A stretch of 41,056 nt of DNA. Origin: a virus. Below the pieces are notes generated by a model. That model was not told the origin of the DNA, did no database searches, and worked only from the letters and a program-made list of their open reading frames with translations. Positions 27,029 through 34,398 of the stretch are shown piece after piece. The position numbers were made by a program, and so were the translations under genes. The stretch is taken from the IMG/VR virus record IMGVR_UViG_3300017717_001382, positions 1-41,056 of that record, one strand, 5' to 3'. The first letter of the stretch is position 1. Every line of letters begins with the position of its first letter.

Positions 27029-27431
27029 AAACTGTGGCATAGGCACAAGTCATGTAATCAATAAAGATGGTATTACCTGTATAAAAAGGTATGGTTTCTG
27101 GACTCCCTATCTAACTATCTTTATTTCAAAAATATATCCAATCACACATTTACATAAGATATCGCAGGTGTATCATTCACATCAAGGAAGTTTTCTATCC
27201 TTTATTTTAAAAGGAGCATATCTACAAGATGTGTTAGAAGTAAATAAAGTATTTCGAACTTCACATAAATGGTTTAATTATCTTCCTTGTGGATGGCATC
27301 ATAAAATTACTTGTTATAAACCAGTATATACATTAATGTTTATGGGAAAACGAAAGTGTGAACCAACTGTAAGATTAAAAGAAAGTGGTAGGAAATTAAA
27401 ACATGAAAGATTTTTTACAATAAGCGATTAG
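27000..27431 (+). CDS. Cupin-like putative metal-binding protein A
   Basis: I choose ATG 27000 (143 residues; AAGGG at 26986-26990) over an in-frame ATG at 26958, because the equivalent start is used in the paralogue at 28298 and both give the same 29-nt overlap. The pattern VYHSHQGSFLSFILKGAY (His59, His61) followed by KWFNYLPCGWHHKITCYKP (His100/101) fits a small cupin family seen in many phages, in which an HxH..F.S.I..G.Y strand pair and a later His form a metal site. Function of the family is unknown. It is basic and rich in aromatic residues. It pairs with the preceding unknown gene as a unit. Confidence 0.75.
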   Translation: MKKLITKIFKNCGIGTSHVINKDGITCIKRYGFWTPYLTIFISKIYPITHLHKISQVYHSHQGSFLSFILKGAYLQDVLEVNKVFRTSHKWFNYLPCGWHHKITCYKPVYTLMFMGKRKCEPTVRLKESGRKLKHERFFTISD

Positions 27432-27435
27432 AGAT

Positions 27436-28326
27436 ATGATATATTTACATAGAGTGATAGTTGAAGACAACGAAGCAACTTGGAAGATATACTGGTTTAA
27501 TCCAGGAATATTGTCACATAGAAAAAAGGTGAAGAAAATACAAGAACAAATATATAAAGTATTTCCAAGTGAGACATATTCTTGGGCAGATCCAGCACAC
27601 CAATGTTTTGGTTATCATTTAAAAGATAATCTCGTTGTAACTAATGTATGTGGTTCTGATGATTTTAATCTTGAAAAAAATAAACACTACAAAGAATTAA
27701 AAGACCAACATGAAATATTTTATGATAAAGATTTTATCTGTTTCTATTATGATTTAGATAATGCTAAGAAATGGTCTGAAGTTTATTATAAGACTGACGA
27801 TAATCCAGAAGTTATTTGTAAAACTAAATTAGATGATGGTTTAGAAATTGCTTGGATGTCAGAATATTACTCAGATACATTTGAAAGAATGGGACAAAAC
27901 CTTTTTATAACAGGTAATACTGAAGATGTATATAAATGGATTGATAAACAAAATAAAGATATTGCTAAACCATTTACAAATCTTGTTCATGTAGATAATG
28001 GAACTGATGCTATTGATAGGATAAACACAAAGAACGCATTTAAGTGTGAGTATGATAATGAGGGAAATTTAATTAGACTTAAATTTTTTGGTTGTGTTAA
28101 AAGAACTAAAGTTAAAAAGAAAGGTGAATTTTCTCATATTGAGATTACATCAAGTTATTCAAGCAGTATAAATAATATAGAACAAATAGAAATTGTCGAA
28201 TCGAAGTATGATGATAATGGTAATCAAGTACCATCAGATATTATAAAAAGAGTTGATGATTATATTTTCTTTCCTAAAGCAAGGGAGAATGGTGAGTATG
28301 AAAGAGTTATTCTCGAAGATATGTAA
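27436..28326 (+). CDS. Unknown protein, paralogue B of the duplicated cassette, 296 aa
   Basis: Paralogue of the gene at 26165 (same start pattern LHRVIVEDNE, VKKIQEQIYKVFPSETY block, repeated C-terminal unit VYKWIDKQNKDIAKPF, FKCEYDNEGNLIRLKFFGCV, YSSSINNIEQIEIVESKYDD). It starts four bases after the first cupin-like gene and overlaps the second by 29 nt. It contains no recognisable catalytic motif. Conservation of DD.GN near the C-terminus and of the final IFFPKAR in both paralogues marks a probable functional surface. Role unknown. Confidence 0.82.
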   Translation: MIYLHRVIVEDNEATWKIYWFNPGILSHRKKVKKIQEQIYKVFPSETYSWADPAHQCFGYHLKDNLVVTNVCGSDDFNLEKNKHYKELKDQHEIFYDKDFICFYYDLDNAKKWSEVYYKTDDNPEVICKTKLDDGLEIAWMSEYYSDTFERMGQNLFITGNTEDVYKWIDKQNKDIAKPFTNLVHVDNGTDAIDRINTKNAFKCEYDNEGNLIRLKFFGCVKRTKVKKKGEFSHIEITSSYSSSINNIEQIEIVESKYDDNGNQVPSDIIKRVDDYIFFPKARENGEYERVILEDM

Positions 28327-28771
28327 AAAACTTAAAATTGGATTTGGTCCAAATCATGTTGTTGCCAACAATGGTGTTACAGCATTATCACGATGGGGAT
28401 TCTGGTCTCCATTCTTCACTATCCTAGTATCAAGAATACATCCTATCGACCATGATAAGATGTTCAACAATACACGAAACGATGCTAGAGTAATATATCA
28501 CAGTCACGAAACAAACTTCTTATCATTAATTTTTTGGGGTAAGTATATTGAGGAAAGAAATGTTAATGGTACAATTGTTGTCAAAGAAAGAAAGTGGTTT
28601 AACTATGTGAAACGAGATACCTTTCATAGAATTAAAGCAAAAGATTATGCTTGGTCTATACAAGCAGGTTTTACTAGAGATGAAAAGGTGAAAGTAAAAA
28701 TTAATAATAAAATATATCCACATAGAAGATTGTTTACTATGGGTGGTAGGAGTGATGGAACTTTAGGATGA
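28298..28771 (+). CDS. Cupin-like putative metal-binding protein B
   Basis: 157 residues from ATG 28298 (AAGGGAG at 28281-28287 and GGTGAG just upstream). Paralogue of the gene at 27000: the same opening (MKELFSKICKKLKIG versus MKKLITKIFKNCGIG), GFWSPFFTILVSRIHPI versus GFWTPYLTIFISKIYPI, and the cupin-like core VIYHSHETNFLSLIFWGKYI (His68, His70) with KWFNYVKRDTFHRIKAKD (His110). The family's reaction is unknown; the HxH plus distal His suggests a bound metal. It overlaps the following oxygenase gene by the ATGA type, tying the cassette to the oxygenase cluster. Confidence 0.77.
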   Translation: MKELFSKICKKLKIGFGPNHVVANNGVTALSRWGFWSPFFTILVSRIHPIDHDKMFNNTRNDARVIYHSHETNFLSLIFWGKYIEERNVNGTIVVKERKWFNYVKRDTFHRIKAKDYAWSIQAGFTRDEKVKVKINNKIYPHRRLFTMGGRSDGTLG

Positions 28772-29472
28772 TGAAAGTATTAAATGATGTAGATAGCACT
28801 GATATTGAAAACTATTGGGAAGTAACTAAAAGTGATAGTGAAGTTTTTCCTTACTTGATTGTTGATAATTGGTATAACCCAGAAGAACTAGAATCTGTTT
28901 GGAAAGAACTAGATTTTTATCAGTCTTGTCCTAGACATAAAATTTCTAGAACAGAAGAAAACAATGCACCTGTTGCTCGTGAGATAGATGGTACACCAAA
29001 GAGTAAAGCATTTAGATTTCATTTGTGGGATTTATACTTAACACAAGAGGGTAGAAACTTCTCAAACATATTGAGAAATATGTACAAACAAAGATCGCCT
29101 GAGTTTTATAAGATTGTTGAAGATGCGTTTCCTATTCACCACCATAGTTACAAAGGTACAAATACTGATGGAACTATGATTTCATATTATGAAGATGGTG
29201 ATTATTATAAACCACACATTGACAGTATGATGTTTACTTGTTTGATATGGGTTTACAGAGAACCAAAACAATTTAAAGGTGGCGACCTACGATTACCACA
29301 AGCAGAAAAAACAATAAAAGTTAAGTCTAATCGAATGTTACTCTTTCCGAGTTATTTTTCACATCAAGTAATACCTGTAAAATTTGACAAAGAACCAACA
29401 CAAAGTGGTCTTGGAAGATATTGTATTACACATTTTTATAATTGGGAGTCTAGTAATGTTCAAAGTATATGA
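28768..29472 (+). CDS. 2OG-Fe(II) oxygenase (prolyl-4-hydroxylase-like fold)
   Basis: 234 residues (the second ATG at 28771 is an equally possible start). The double-stranded beta-helix motif is complete: YKPHIDSMMF (His150, Asp152), GGDLRLP, SNRMLLFPSYFSHQV (His199) and GRYCITHFYNW (Arg217). These are the iron ligands and the 2-oxoglutarate contact of the family, which hydroxylates protein side chains or small molecules. The N-terminal half (VFPYLIVDNWYNPEELESVW) is the usual helical support. It is the first of a group of such genes and lies directly after the cupin-like gene. Substrate unknown. Confidence 0.9.
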   Translation: MMKVLNDVDSTDIENYWEVTKSDSEVFPYLIVDNWYNPEELESVWKELDFYQSCPRHKISRTEENNAPVAREIDGTPKSKAFRFHLWDLYLTQEGRNFSNILRNMYKQRSPEFYKIVEDAFPIHHHSYKGTNTDGTMISYYEDGDYYKPHIDSMMFTCLIWVYREPKQFKGGDLRLPQAEKTIKVKSNRMLLFPSYFSHQVIPVKFDKEPTQSGLGRYCITHFYNWESSNVQSI

Positions 29473-29983
29473 TAATGTTTTAGATACACAAATGTTAAAT
29501 TATGTTGACGATTACATTAAAACACTCCCATACTTTCCACATACATCTACTACGATGGATGAGGGTAACTTCTTTGCCACAAATGATTTAAGAGAAGATG
29601 TATTGTTTAATTTTTTAACTAGTGTAATTACAGAGTATAATGACAAACCTTTATTTAAAGAATGTCCACATGTAACAAGAGTATATGTTAATGCTCACAA
29701 TTATGGTAAACACAATGGTGGTCGTTGGCATACTGATGAAGGCGATAATGGTAATGGTTGGTGTAATGCTACAATTATCTTTTATCCACAACAATGGCAA
29801 GTAGACGATCTTGGTGGTACATTATTTAAGAATGGTGATGAAATAGAAACAGTTGATTATGTAAGAAATAGAATGGTAGTATTTCCTGCTAATATGCCAC
29901 ACAAGGCACAACATCATCTTAATAAAAAAACAATGAGATACTCAATCGCATATAAAATGAGAGGTAAACTTAATGATTGGTAA
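29456..29983 (+). CDS. 2OG-Fe(II) oxygenase (prolyl-4-hydroxylase-like), short form
   Basis: 175 residues from ATG 29456, which has GGGAG (29444-29448) upstream and overlaps the previous gene by 17 nt. An in-frame ATG at 29384 would overlap much more and adds a poor N-terminus. Motifs: GGRWHTDEG (His92, Asp94), ATIIFYPQQW, LGGTLFKNGD, VRNRMVVFPANMPHKAQH (His149), MRYSIAYKM (Arg161). All three iron ligands and the 2-oxoglutarate Arg are present, so it should be active. It overlaps the SDR gene by 11 nt. The target is unknown. Confidence 0.9.
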   Translation: MFKVYDNVLDTQMLNYVDDYIKTLPYFPHTSTTMDEGNFFATNDLREDVLFNFLTSVITEYNDKPLFKECPHVTRVYVNAHNYGKHNGGRWHTDEGDNGNGWCNATIIFYPQQWQVDDLGGTLFKNGDEIETVDYVRNRMVVFPANMPHKAQHHLNKKTMRYSIAYKMRGKLNDW

Positions 29984-30671
29984 AACAGCATTAGTGACAG
30001 GTGCGACAAGTGGTATTGGTAATGCTATCGCAAACAAACTAAAACAAAGTGGTGTTAATGTAATTGGTGTTTCCATGACAGAAGAAGATAAACATAAATT
30101 TGATGGTGAATGTATTGTTATAGATTTAACTAATGAGGAACAAATAAAAGAAGAACTTTCTAAGATAGACAAACCAGATATCTTAATTAATTGTGCTGGG
30201 TTTTGTTTAGTCAATAAGAACATTGAAGATACAACTACTCATGATTGGGATTATACATTTGATTGTAATTTAAAATCTATGTTTTTACTAGTAAGAGAAG
30301 TTGTTCCTAGTATGAAAGAAAACAAGTATGGTGTTATTGTAAATATGTCATCAATATATCACAAAGGAGAATCGTTTCAATCTCCATACTCTGCATCTAA
30401 ATCAGCAGTTGTTGGGTTTACTAATTCTCTTGCCAAAGAACTTGGTGAATATAATATAAGAGTACACACTGTATCTCCTGGATATACTAGAACTGATATG
30501 ACAAAGATATGGAGAGACGAAGGGTATGAACCAGAGATTATATCTATGACTCCATTAAGACAGGCAGGAATGCCTGATGATATTGCAAACCTAGTAATCT
30601 TCTTATGTTCAGATGAGGCAAAGTTTATAACAGGTCATGTAAACCATATTGATGGAGGATTGTCTTTATGA
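29973..30671 (+). CDS. Short-chain dehydrogenase/reductase (SDR), FabG-like
   Basis: 232 residues with a complete classical SDR layout: cofactor loop TGATSGIG (9-16), NCAG (73-76), Asn99, catalytic Ser126, Tyr139 and Lys143 in YSASK, SPGYTRTDM (168-176) and the terminal NHIDGG. The family reduces or oxidises carbonyl/hydroxyl groups using NAD(P)H; FabG acts on 3-oxoacyl-ACP and relatives act on sugars and many small molecules. Asp51 in VIDLTN is the usual adenine-contact position. The gene is wedged between oxygenase genes with overlaps at both ends (11 and 4 nt), which suggests that it works in the same pathway (inference). Substrate cannot be read from the sequence. Confidence 0.92.
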   Translation: MIGKTALVTGATSGIGNAIANKLKQSGVNVIGVSMTEEDKHKFDGECIVIDLTNEEQIKEELSKIDKPDILINCAGFCLVNKNIEDTTTHDWDYTFDCNLKSMFLLVREVVPSMKENKYGVIVNMSSIYHKGESFQSPYSASKSAVVGFTNSLAKELGEYNIRVHTVSPGYTRTDMTKIWRDEGYEPEIISMTPLRQAGMPDDIANLVIFLCSDEAKFITGHVNHIDGGLSL

Positions 30672-31396
30672 ATTTATATCATGACTATTATTGGTTTAAA
30701 GAAGCAATCTCTCACGATGTATGTGATGCCATTATAAAGATGGGTGAGAAAAAGTTAAAAGCAATACGAGAAGGTGGTGGAGAGGTCTCTGGTACAACGA
30801 GGAGCAACGATGAAAGACAATCTGGTACAAACTTACCTAGTGTCAAAGAACTAACACCTAAAGAAGCAAAAGAAAAGTTGGGTGACTATTATATCAGAGA
30901 TTGTAATGTAGCATGGTTTAACGACCAATGGTTGTATGATTTAATTTGGCCATATCTAGAAACTGCTAATAGTGAAACAGGTTGGAACTGGGATATAGAT
31001 TGGGCAGAGAGTTTTCAATTTACAAAGTATGACAAAGATGGGTTATATGGTTGGCACAACGATGGTGGTTCAGACCACTTTGGAAAATATATTTTAGGTG
31101 AAGAAGATAAGGAATCAAGCAATCCATATACAGATGATAAAACATTTGAAGGAAAGGTTAGAAAGATAAGCATGACTTTAAATTTATCAAGACCTGAAGA
31201 TTTTGAGGGTGGTGAATTAAAATTTGATTTAGGTAAGACGCATGATACTGGAGTTGATATTATGGAATGTGCAGAAATAAAAGCAAAAGGTTCTATGATA
31301 TTTTTTCCTTCATTTAAACAACATACAGTAACACCGATAACAAAGGGCACTAGATATTCATTAGTGCTTTGGGCATTAGGAAAACCTTGGAGGTAA
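30668..31396 (+). CDS. 2OG-Fe(II) oxygenase (phage prolyl-hydroxylase-like), 242 aa
   Basis: Starts in an ATGA overlap with the SDR gene. Motifs: YGWHNDGG (His130, Asp132), ISMTLNLSRPEDFEGGELKF, GSMIFFPSFKQHTVTPI (His219) and GTRYSLVLWALG (Arg229). The arrangement closely follows the PKHD-type hydroxylases common in T4-like marine phages. The longer spacing between the HxD and the next strand is filled by a charged loop (YILGEEDKESSNPYTDDKTF). All expected active-site residues are present. Substrate unknown. Confidence 0.92.
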   Translation: MNLYHDYYWFKEAISHDVCDAIIKMGEKKLKAIREGGGEVSGTTRSNDERQSGTNLPSVKELTPKEAKEKLGDYYIRDCNVAWFNDQWLYDLIWPYLETANSETGWNWDIDWAESFQFTKYDKDGLYGWHNDGGSDHFGKYILGEEDKESSNPYTDDKTFEGKVRKISMTLNLSRPEDFEGGELKFDLGKTHDTGVDIMECAEIKAKGSMIFFPSFKQHTVTPITKGTRYSLVLWALGKPWR

Positions 31397-31399
31397 AAT

Positions 31400-32092
31400 A
31401 TGTCAATTAGAAAACAGTCGAATGAGTTTTTCAATGAGAATGGTTGGGTTATACTCGACAATTTTCTACAAGACGAAACAACTTTAATATTATATCATCA
31501 CTTGAAGATGTCTGCCCAAAAAGCAAAATATGTTCAAGAAATAGAACCAGATTTATTTGATGATGAACAAGTACATTATGGTGAGTTTAGTGATAGTAAT
31601 TGTTTAAATAAAAAGGTTTGGAACAAATATGCTGAACCAGTTATTGAAACTGTCTTAGCATTAGCAACACCAATGGTCCAAGAACATATGGGTATGAAAC
31701 TTATTCCAACATATAGTTGGTCTAGAATGTATACAGAAGGCACTGAAATGGAAAGACATATTGATAGGAGCGAGTGTATTGTAAGTGGGACACTTTGTTT
31801 AGGATATGACTTATCTAACATGCATGGTGATAAATTAAAGGACACATATTGCTGGCCAATATTCTTTGGTGATAAGAGTGGCAGAAAGAATACGAAAGGA
31901 ACTCCTGTACAATTAACTCCAGGACAATTATGTTTATATAAAGGAACTAAGATTGAACATTGGAGAGAACCATTTAGAGGAGTAGACCACGCACAAGTAT
32001 TTTTACATTGGGTTGAAAATAAAGAAGATAATGTAAATCTGCATTTAGATAGCAGACCTATGTTAGGAATGAACAAGGACTTTGTTAAATAA
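31400..32092 (+). CDS. Putative 2OG-Fe(II) oxygenase, divergent, 230 aa
   Basis: Starts three bases after the previous stop. The core WSRMYTEGTEMERHIDRSE (His120, Asp122), ISGTLCLGYDL-like strand, GTPVQLTPGQLCLYKGTKIE followed by HWREPF (His187) and QVFLHWV is a known phage variant of the oxygenase fold. The usual Arg after the distal His is not at its normal place: the strand reads DHAQVFLHWV (His197), so binding of 2-oxoglutarate may be through another residue (Arg189 or Arg193 are near). It ends in a TAATG overlap with the next gene. Enzymatic activity is likely but less certain than for its neighbours. Confidence 0.82.
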   Translation: MSIRKQSNEFFNENGWVILDNFLQDETTLILYHHLKMSAQKAKYVQEIEPDLFDDEQVHYGEFSDSNCLNKKVWNKYAEPVIETVLALATPMVQEHMGMKLIPTYSWSRMYTEGTEMERHIDRSECIVSGTLCLGYDLSNMHGDKLKDTYCWPIFFGDKSGRKNTKGTPVQLTPGQLCLYKGTKIEHWREPFRGVDHAQVFLHWVENKEDNVNLHLDSRPMLGMNKDFVK

Positions 32093-32682
32093 TGTATCAA
32101 AAACTATTTAAGAAAAAAGAAAAAGAACTGTGTCAGTTTGTTCAAGACTTTCAGATTAATATAACTGAAGAACAAATGTTTGATATACTGAGAATGAAAA
32201 GGAGATGGCCATTCGTACATCCTACTGCACCTGACCAACAACCTACTGTTGAAATAATATCTATGTATGGAGAGAAGCATAGTTATGTAAATGACGGAAC
32301 TGGATTCCTTGATTTCGATAAAATGAAGTCGTTTTATGATAAGGGTTACACTGTATTATTGGCAGATATATTAGACCTTACAGAGGAACTCAGGACTCTT
32401 GAGGAGGAACTTATAGATAGAACTGGTATAGGTAACATACGAGGTAATTTCTATTTTGGTAATGGTAAAAAAGATGTTCATCCTAGTTTCAATTTACATA
32501 ATCATGGGTATAGTGCTATATCAAAACAAATCTATGGTACAAACTATTGGACTGTAGATGACCAAAGGTATAAGTTACATGAACAAGAAATTATACTCGT
32601 TCCTGCTCAAGCATGGCATGAAGTTTACAAGTCAGATGGTAAACGACTTTCACTTACTATAAATTTGGGATATGGTGATTAA
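32092..32682 (+). CDS. JmjC/cupin-like putative oxygenase, 196 aa
   Basis: Starts in a TAATG overlap. No HxD of the P4H type is seen. The segment HPSFNLHNHGYSAISKQIYG followed by TNYW, and later HEQEIILVPAQAWHEVYKSD and LSLTINLGYGD, fits a JmjC/cupin_8-like barrel in which His136/His138 and the distal His176 would bind iron. In JmjC enzymes the first motif is HxD, here it is HNH, so the ligand set is unusual or the protein is a non-catalytic binder. The N-terminal half (VQDFQINITEEQMFDILRMK) is helical. Overlaps the next gene by 11 nt. Confidence 0.7.
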   Translation: MYQKLFKKKEKELCQFVQDFQINITEEQMFDILRMKRRWPFVHPTAPDQQPTVEIISMYGEKHSYVNDGTGFLDFDKMKSFYDKGYTVLLADILDLTEELRTLEEELIDRTGIGNIRGNFYFGNGKKDVHPSFNLHNHGYSAISKQIYGTNYWTVDDQRYKLHEQEIILVPAQAWHEVYKSDGKRLSLTINLGYGD

Positions 32683-33220
32683 TACAATTGACAATTTTCT
32701 AGATGCTAATTATCTAGAAGAATTAAACAATGTTAATCTTTGGGACTTATTACACAAACAAGATATGAAGTGGGTGAGTTTAAGTAACAGACCTACAAAT
32801 ATATTTGAAAGAATAGTATACAAAGAATATAGAAAAACATTTAAAGATACATTTCATAGATATGCTGGATATGAATATTGGAGAGTTAAGATTTCTTCAA
32901 ACTCTACGAATAACTTACCACCACATCAAGACTTAGATGAGACATTACAAAAAAGAACAGGAGTAAAGAAACCTGCTTCATTAAGTACAGTGTTTTATGG
33001 ATATCCACATTTTGTTAAAGGTGGCAATCTAATGTTTGAAGATATGTCTCAATACGAACCAAAATACAACAGACTAATATATTTCAATTCAATTATACAG
33101 CATCAAGTATTGCCTGTAACATTAGGTGATAGATATGCTCTTTCTGTAAACTTTTGGGAAGAAAAACCTGAAGGATATGTTAAAAGTAATTTTAGAATAA
33201 AAAAAAGGGAGTCTGAATAG
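32672..33220 (+). CDS. 2OG-Fe(II) oxygenase, last gene of the accessory cluster
   Basis: 182 residues. Motifs: LPPHQDLDETLQK (His85, Asp87), GGNLMFED (117-124), NRLIYFNSIIQHQVLPV (His144), GDRYALSVNFW (Arg154). The active-site set is complete. The start overlaps the JmjC-like gene by 11 nt. The stop codon (33218-33220) falls inside the hairpin that terminates the opposite-strand alkB gene, so the two convergent genes share their 3' boundary. The C-terminal tail is basic (NFRIKKRESE). Substrate unknown. Confidence 0.9.
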   Translation: MVINTIDNFLDANYLEELNNVNLWDLLHKQDMKWVSLSNRPTNIFERIVYKEYRKTFKDTFHRYAGYEYWRVKISSNSTNNLPPHQDLDETLQKRTGVKKPASLSTVFYGYPHFVKGGNLMFEDMSQYEPKYNRLIYFNSIIQHQVLPVTLGDRYALSVNFWEEKPEGYVKSNFRIKKRESE

Positions 33221-33228
33221 ACTCCCTT
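33201..33228 (-). terminator. Strong intrinsic terminator for the minus-strand alkB gene
   Basis: Perfect 10-bp stem AAGGGAGTCT (33205-33214) / AGACTCCCTT (33219-33228) with a 4-base loop. On the minus strand the stem is followed by a T run (complement of the A run just before 33207), the classic form. On the plus strand the following sequence is only GATTT, so plus-strand termination should be weaker. The alkB stop is about 24 bases upstream. Confidence 0.9.
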
Positions 33229-33251
33229 GATTTAAAAATGATTATGATAAC

Positions 33252-34364
33252 TTATATGGTTTGATAACCTGCTACCTTATTCATCTCTCTTGCTATCTTC
33301 TGCTCACCTTCTGTTGAATCATGCTTATCGATATCTTCTAGATATGGTTCAATAAACTTTCTCCATAGAGGTGGGAATAAAGCAATTGCGAACAATGTAA
33401 AGTATCCGTGACCAGTATTTGGTGCACCTACTTCATCTAACTCCCAGAAGTGTGTTTCTCCACGATCGTGGTGGTCACCTTGACGACCAATCTCAATAAA
33501 GAACCAACTTGTGAAAGCACTGTTTGTATCCCATGAATGTCTGTAGTCAATAGGTTGACCTTTCTCACGGATTAATCCATAGTGCTCCAAGTAGTTAAGT
33601 GTTTCTAACTCGAAGTTGGATATCATCCACATTCCAAACAAACATGCTATTCCTACCCAACCACCTGCGAACCAGAATAATCCGATTGTTGGTAATGCCA
33701 TAGCATAACCTCTTAACCATCTGTTTTGCCATGTTAGGAAAGGTACACCAAGTCTGTTTAGTCTTGATTTCTCCATTAAGAATAAGAACTTAGATTGTCC
33801 TAAACCTGATTTGGGGAAATGTGCCCACAAACTACGACCTCTTGGTGCTGTTGCTGGATCGTCTTCATGTGCTAGTTCTAAATGGTGATTGTATACATGA
33901 GCATAACAGAAGTGTGCTTTAGCAGACAATGCCATCATCCAACGAGCAATTATGAAACTAAATCCTTTAGTATGAGCAAGTTCATGACCATAGATAATTC
34001 CGATACCCAAGAAAATACCTGAAGACATTGTAGCACCAATCAACTGTGAAGTTGTTAATGCGTCTACAGCACCACCTGTGTATTGCCAGATTCTCCATGC
34101 TAATACTGCTTGAAGTAATACAAACACTGGTAACATTGTATACATTACTGCATTTTGGAACAATGGTACACCATTTGTATCTCCGTTTTCATCGAAACCT
34201 GCACCTGGAGTTCTTGTTTTCACTAATGTGTCAACAACAATTCCCATGCCTAGAAGAACAACTCCTGTCCATACAAATGGACCACCTGCGTACACACCAG
34301 CAACTGCTGCAAGTATGAATAGAGGTGCTAGTAAGTAACGAATATTGATTAAAAATTTCTTCAT
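33252..34364 (-). CDS. alkB: AlkB-family membrane di-iron alkane/fatty-acyl hydroxylase
   Basis: 370 residues. The family inserts oxygen at the terminal carbon of alkanes, with electrons from rubredoxin. Histidine motifs are in order: GHELAHTKG (His127, His131), HVYNHHLELAHEDDPATAP (His156, His160, His161), NYLEHYGL (His261) and GRQGDHHDRGETHF (His298, His299). The EDDPATAP and EHYG signatures are specific to AlkB rather than to plain desaturases. One of the nine expected iron-ligand histidines (box 3, RHSDHH) is Gln295 here. Hydrophobic segments lie at about 8-26, 30-47, 72-91, 106-126 and 222-250. The only minus-strand gene, it has its own promoter, AAGGAG ribosome site and terminator. Hand-counted G+C in three 60-base lines is 75/180, above neighbours. 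No rubredoxin gene is in the window. An XylM-like or fatty-acyl substrate is also possible. Confidence 0.9.
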   Translation of the reverse strand: MKKFLINIRYLLAPLFILAAVAGVYAGGPFVWTGVVLLGMGIVVDTLVKTRTPGAGFDENGDTNGVPLFQNAVMYTMLPVFVLLQAVLAWRIWQYTGGAVDALTTSQLIGATMSSGIFLGIGIIYGHELAHTKGFSFIIARWMMALSAKAHFCYAHVYNHHLELAHEDDPATAPRGRSLWAHFPKSGLGQSKFLFLMEKSRLNRLGVPFLTWQNRWLRGYAMALPTIGLFWFAGGWVGIACLFGMWMISNFELETLNYLEHYGLIREKGQPIDYRHSWDTNSAFTSWFFIEIGRQGDHHDRGETHFWELDEVGAPNTGHGYFTLFAIALFPPLWRKFIEPYLEDIDKHDSTEGEQKIAREMNKVAGYQTI

Positions 34365-34398
34365 TTTACTAAACTCCTTTGTTTAATTTACTTCCATG

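Larger units (their letters stand above)
26165..27431 (+). repeat. Two-gene cassette, copy 1 (unknown protein + cupin-like protein)
   Basis: The gene pair 26165-27028 and 27000-27431 corresponds in order, orientation and 29-nt gene overlap to the pair 27436-28326 and 28298-28771. Divergence is high at protein level, so this is an old tandem duplication or a maintained paralogous pair. Confidence 0.85.
27436..28771 (+). repeat. Two-gene cassette, copy 2 (unknown protein + cupin-like protein)
   Basis: Second copy of the cassette at 26165-27431, starting four bases after it. See that entry for the correspondence. Confidence 0.85.

Noticed and set aside
34046-34318. Plus-strand ORF of 90 codons inside alkB
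   Set aside because: It lies fully within the strongly supported AlkB frame on the other strand and shows no recognisable domain.
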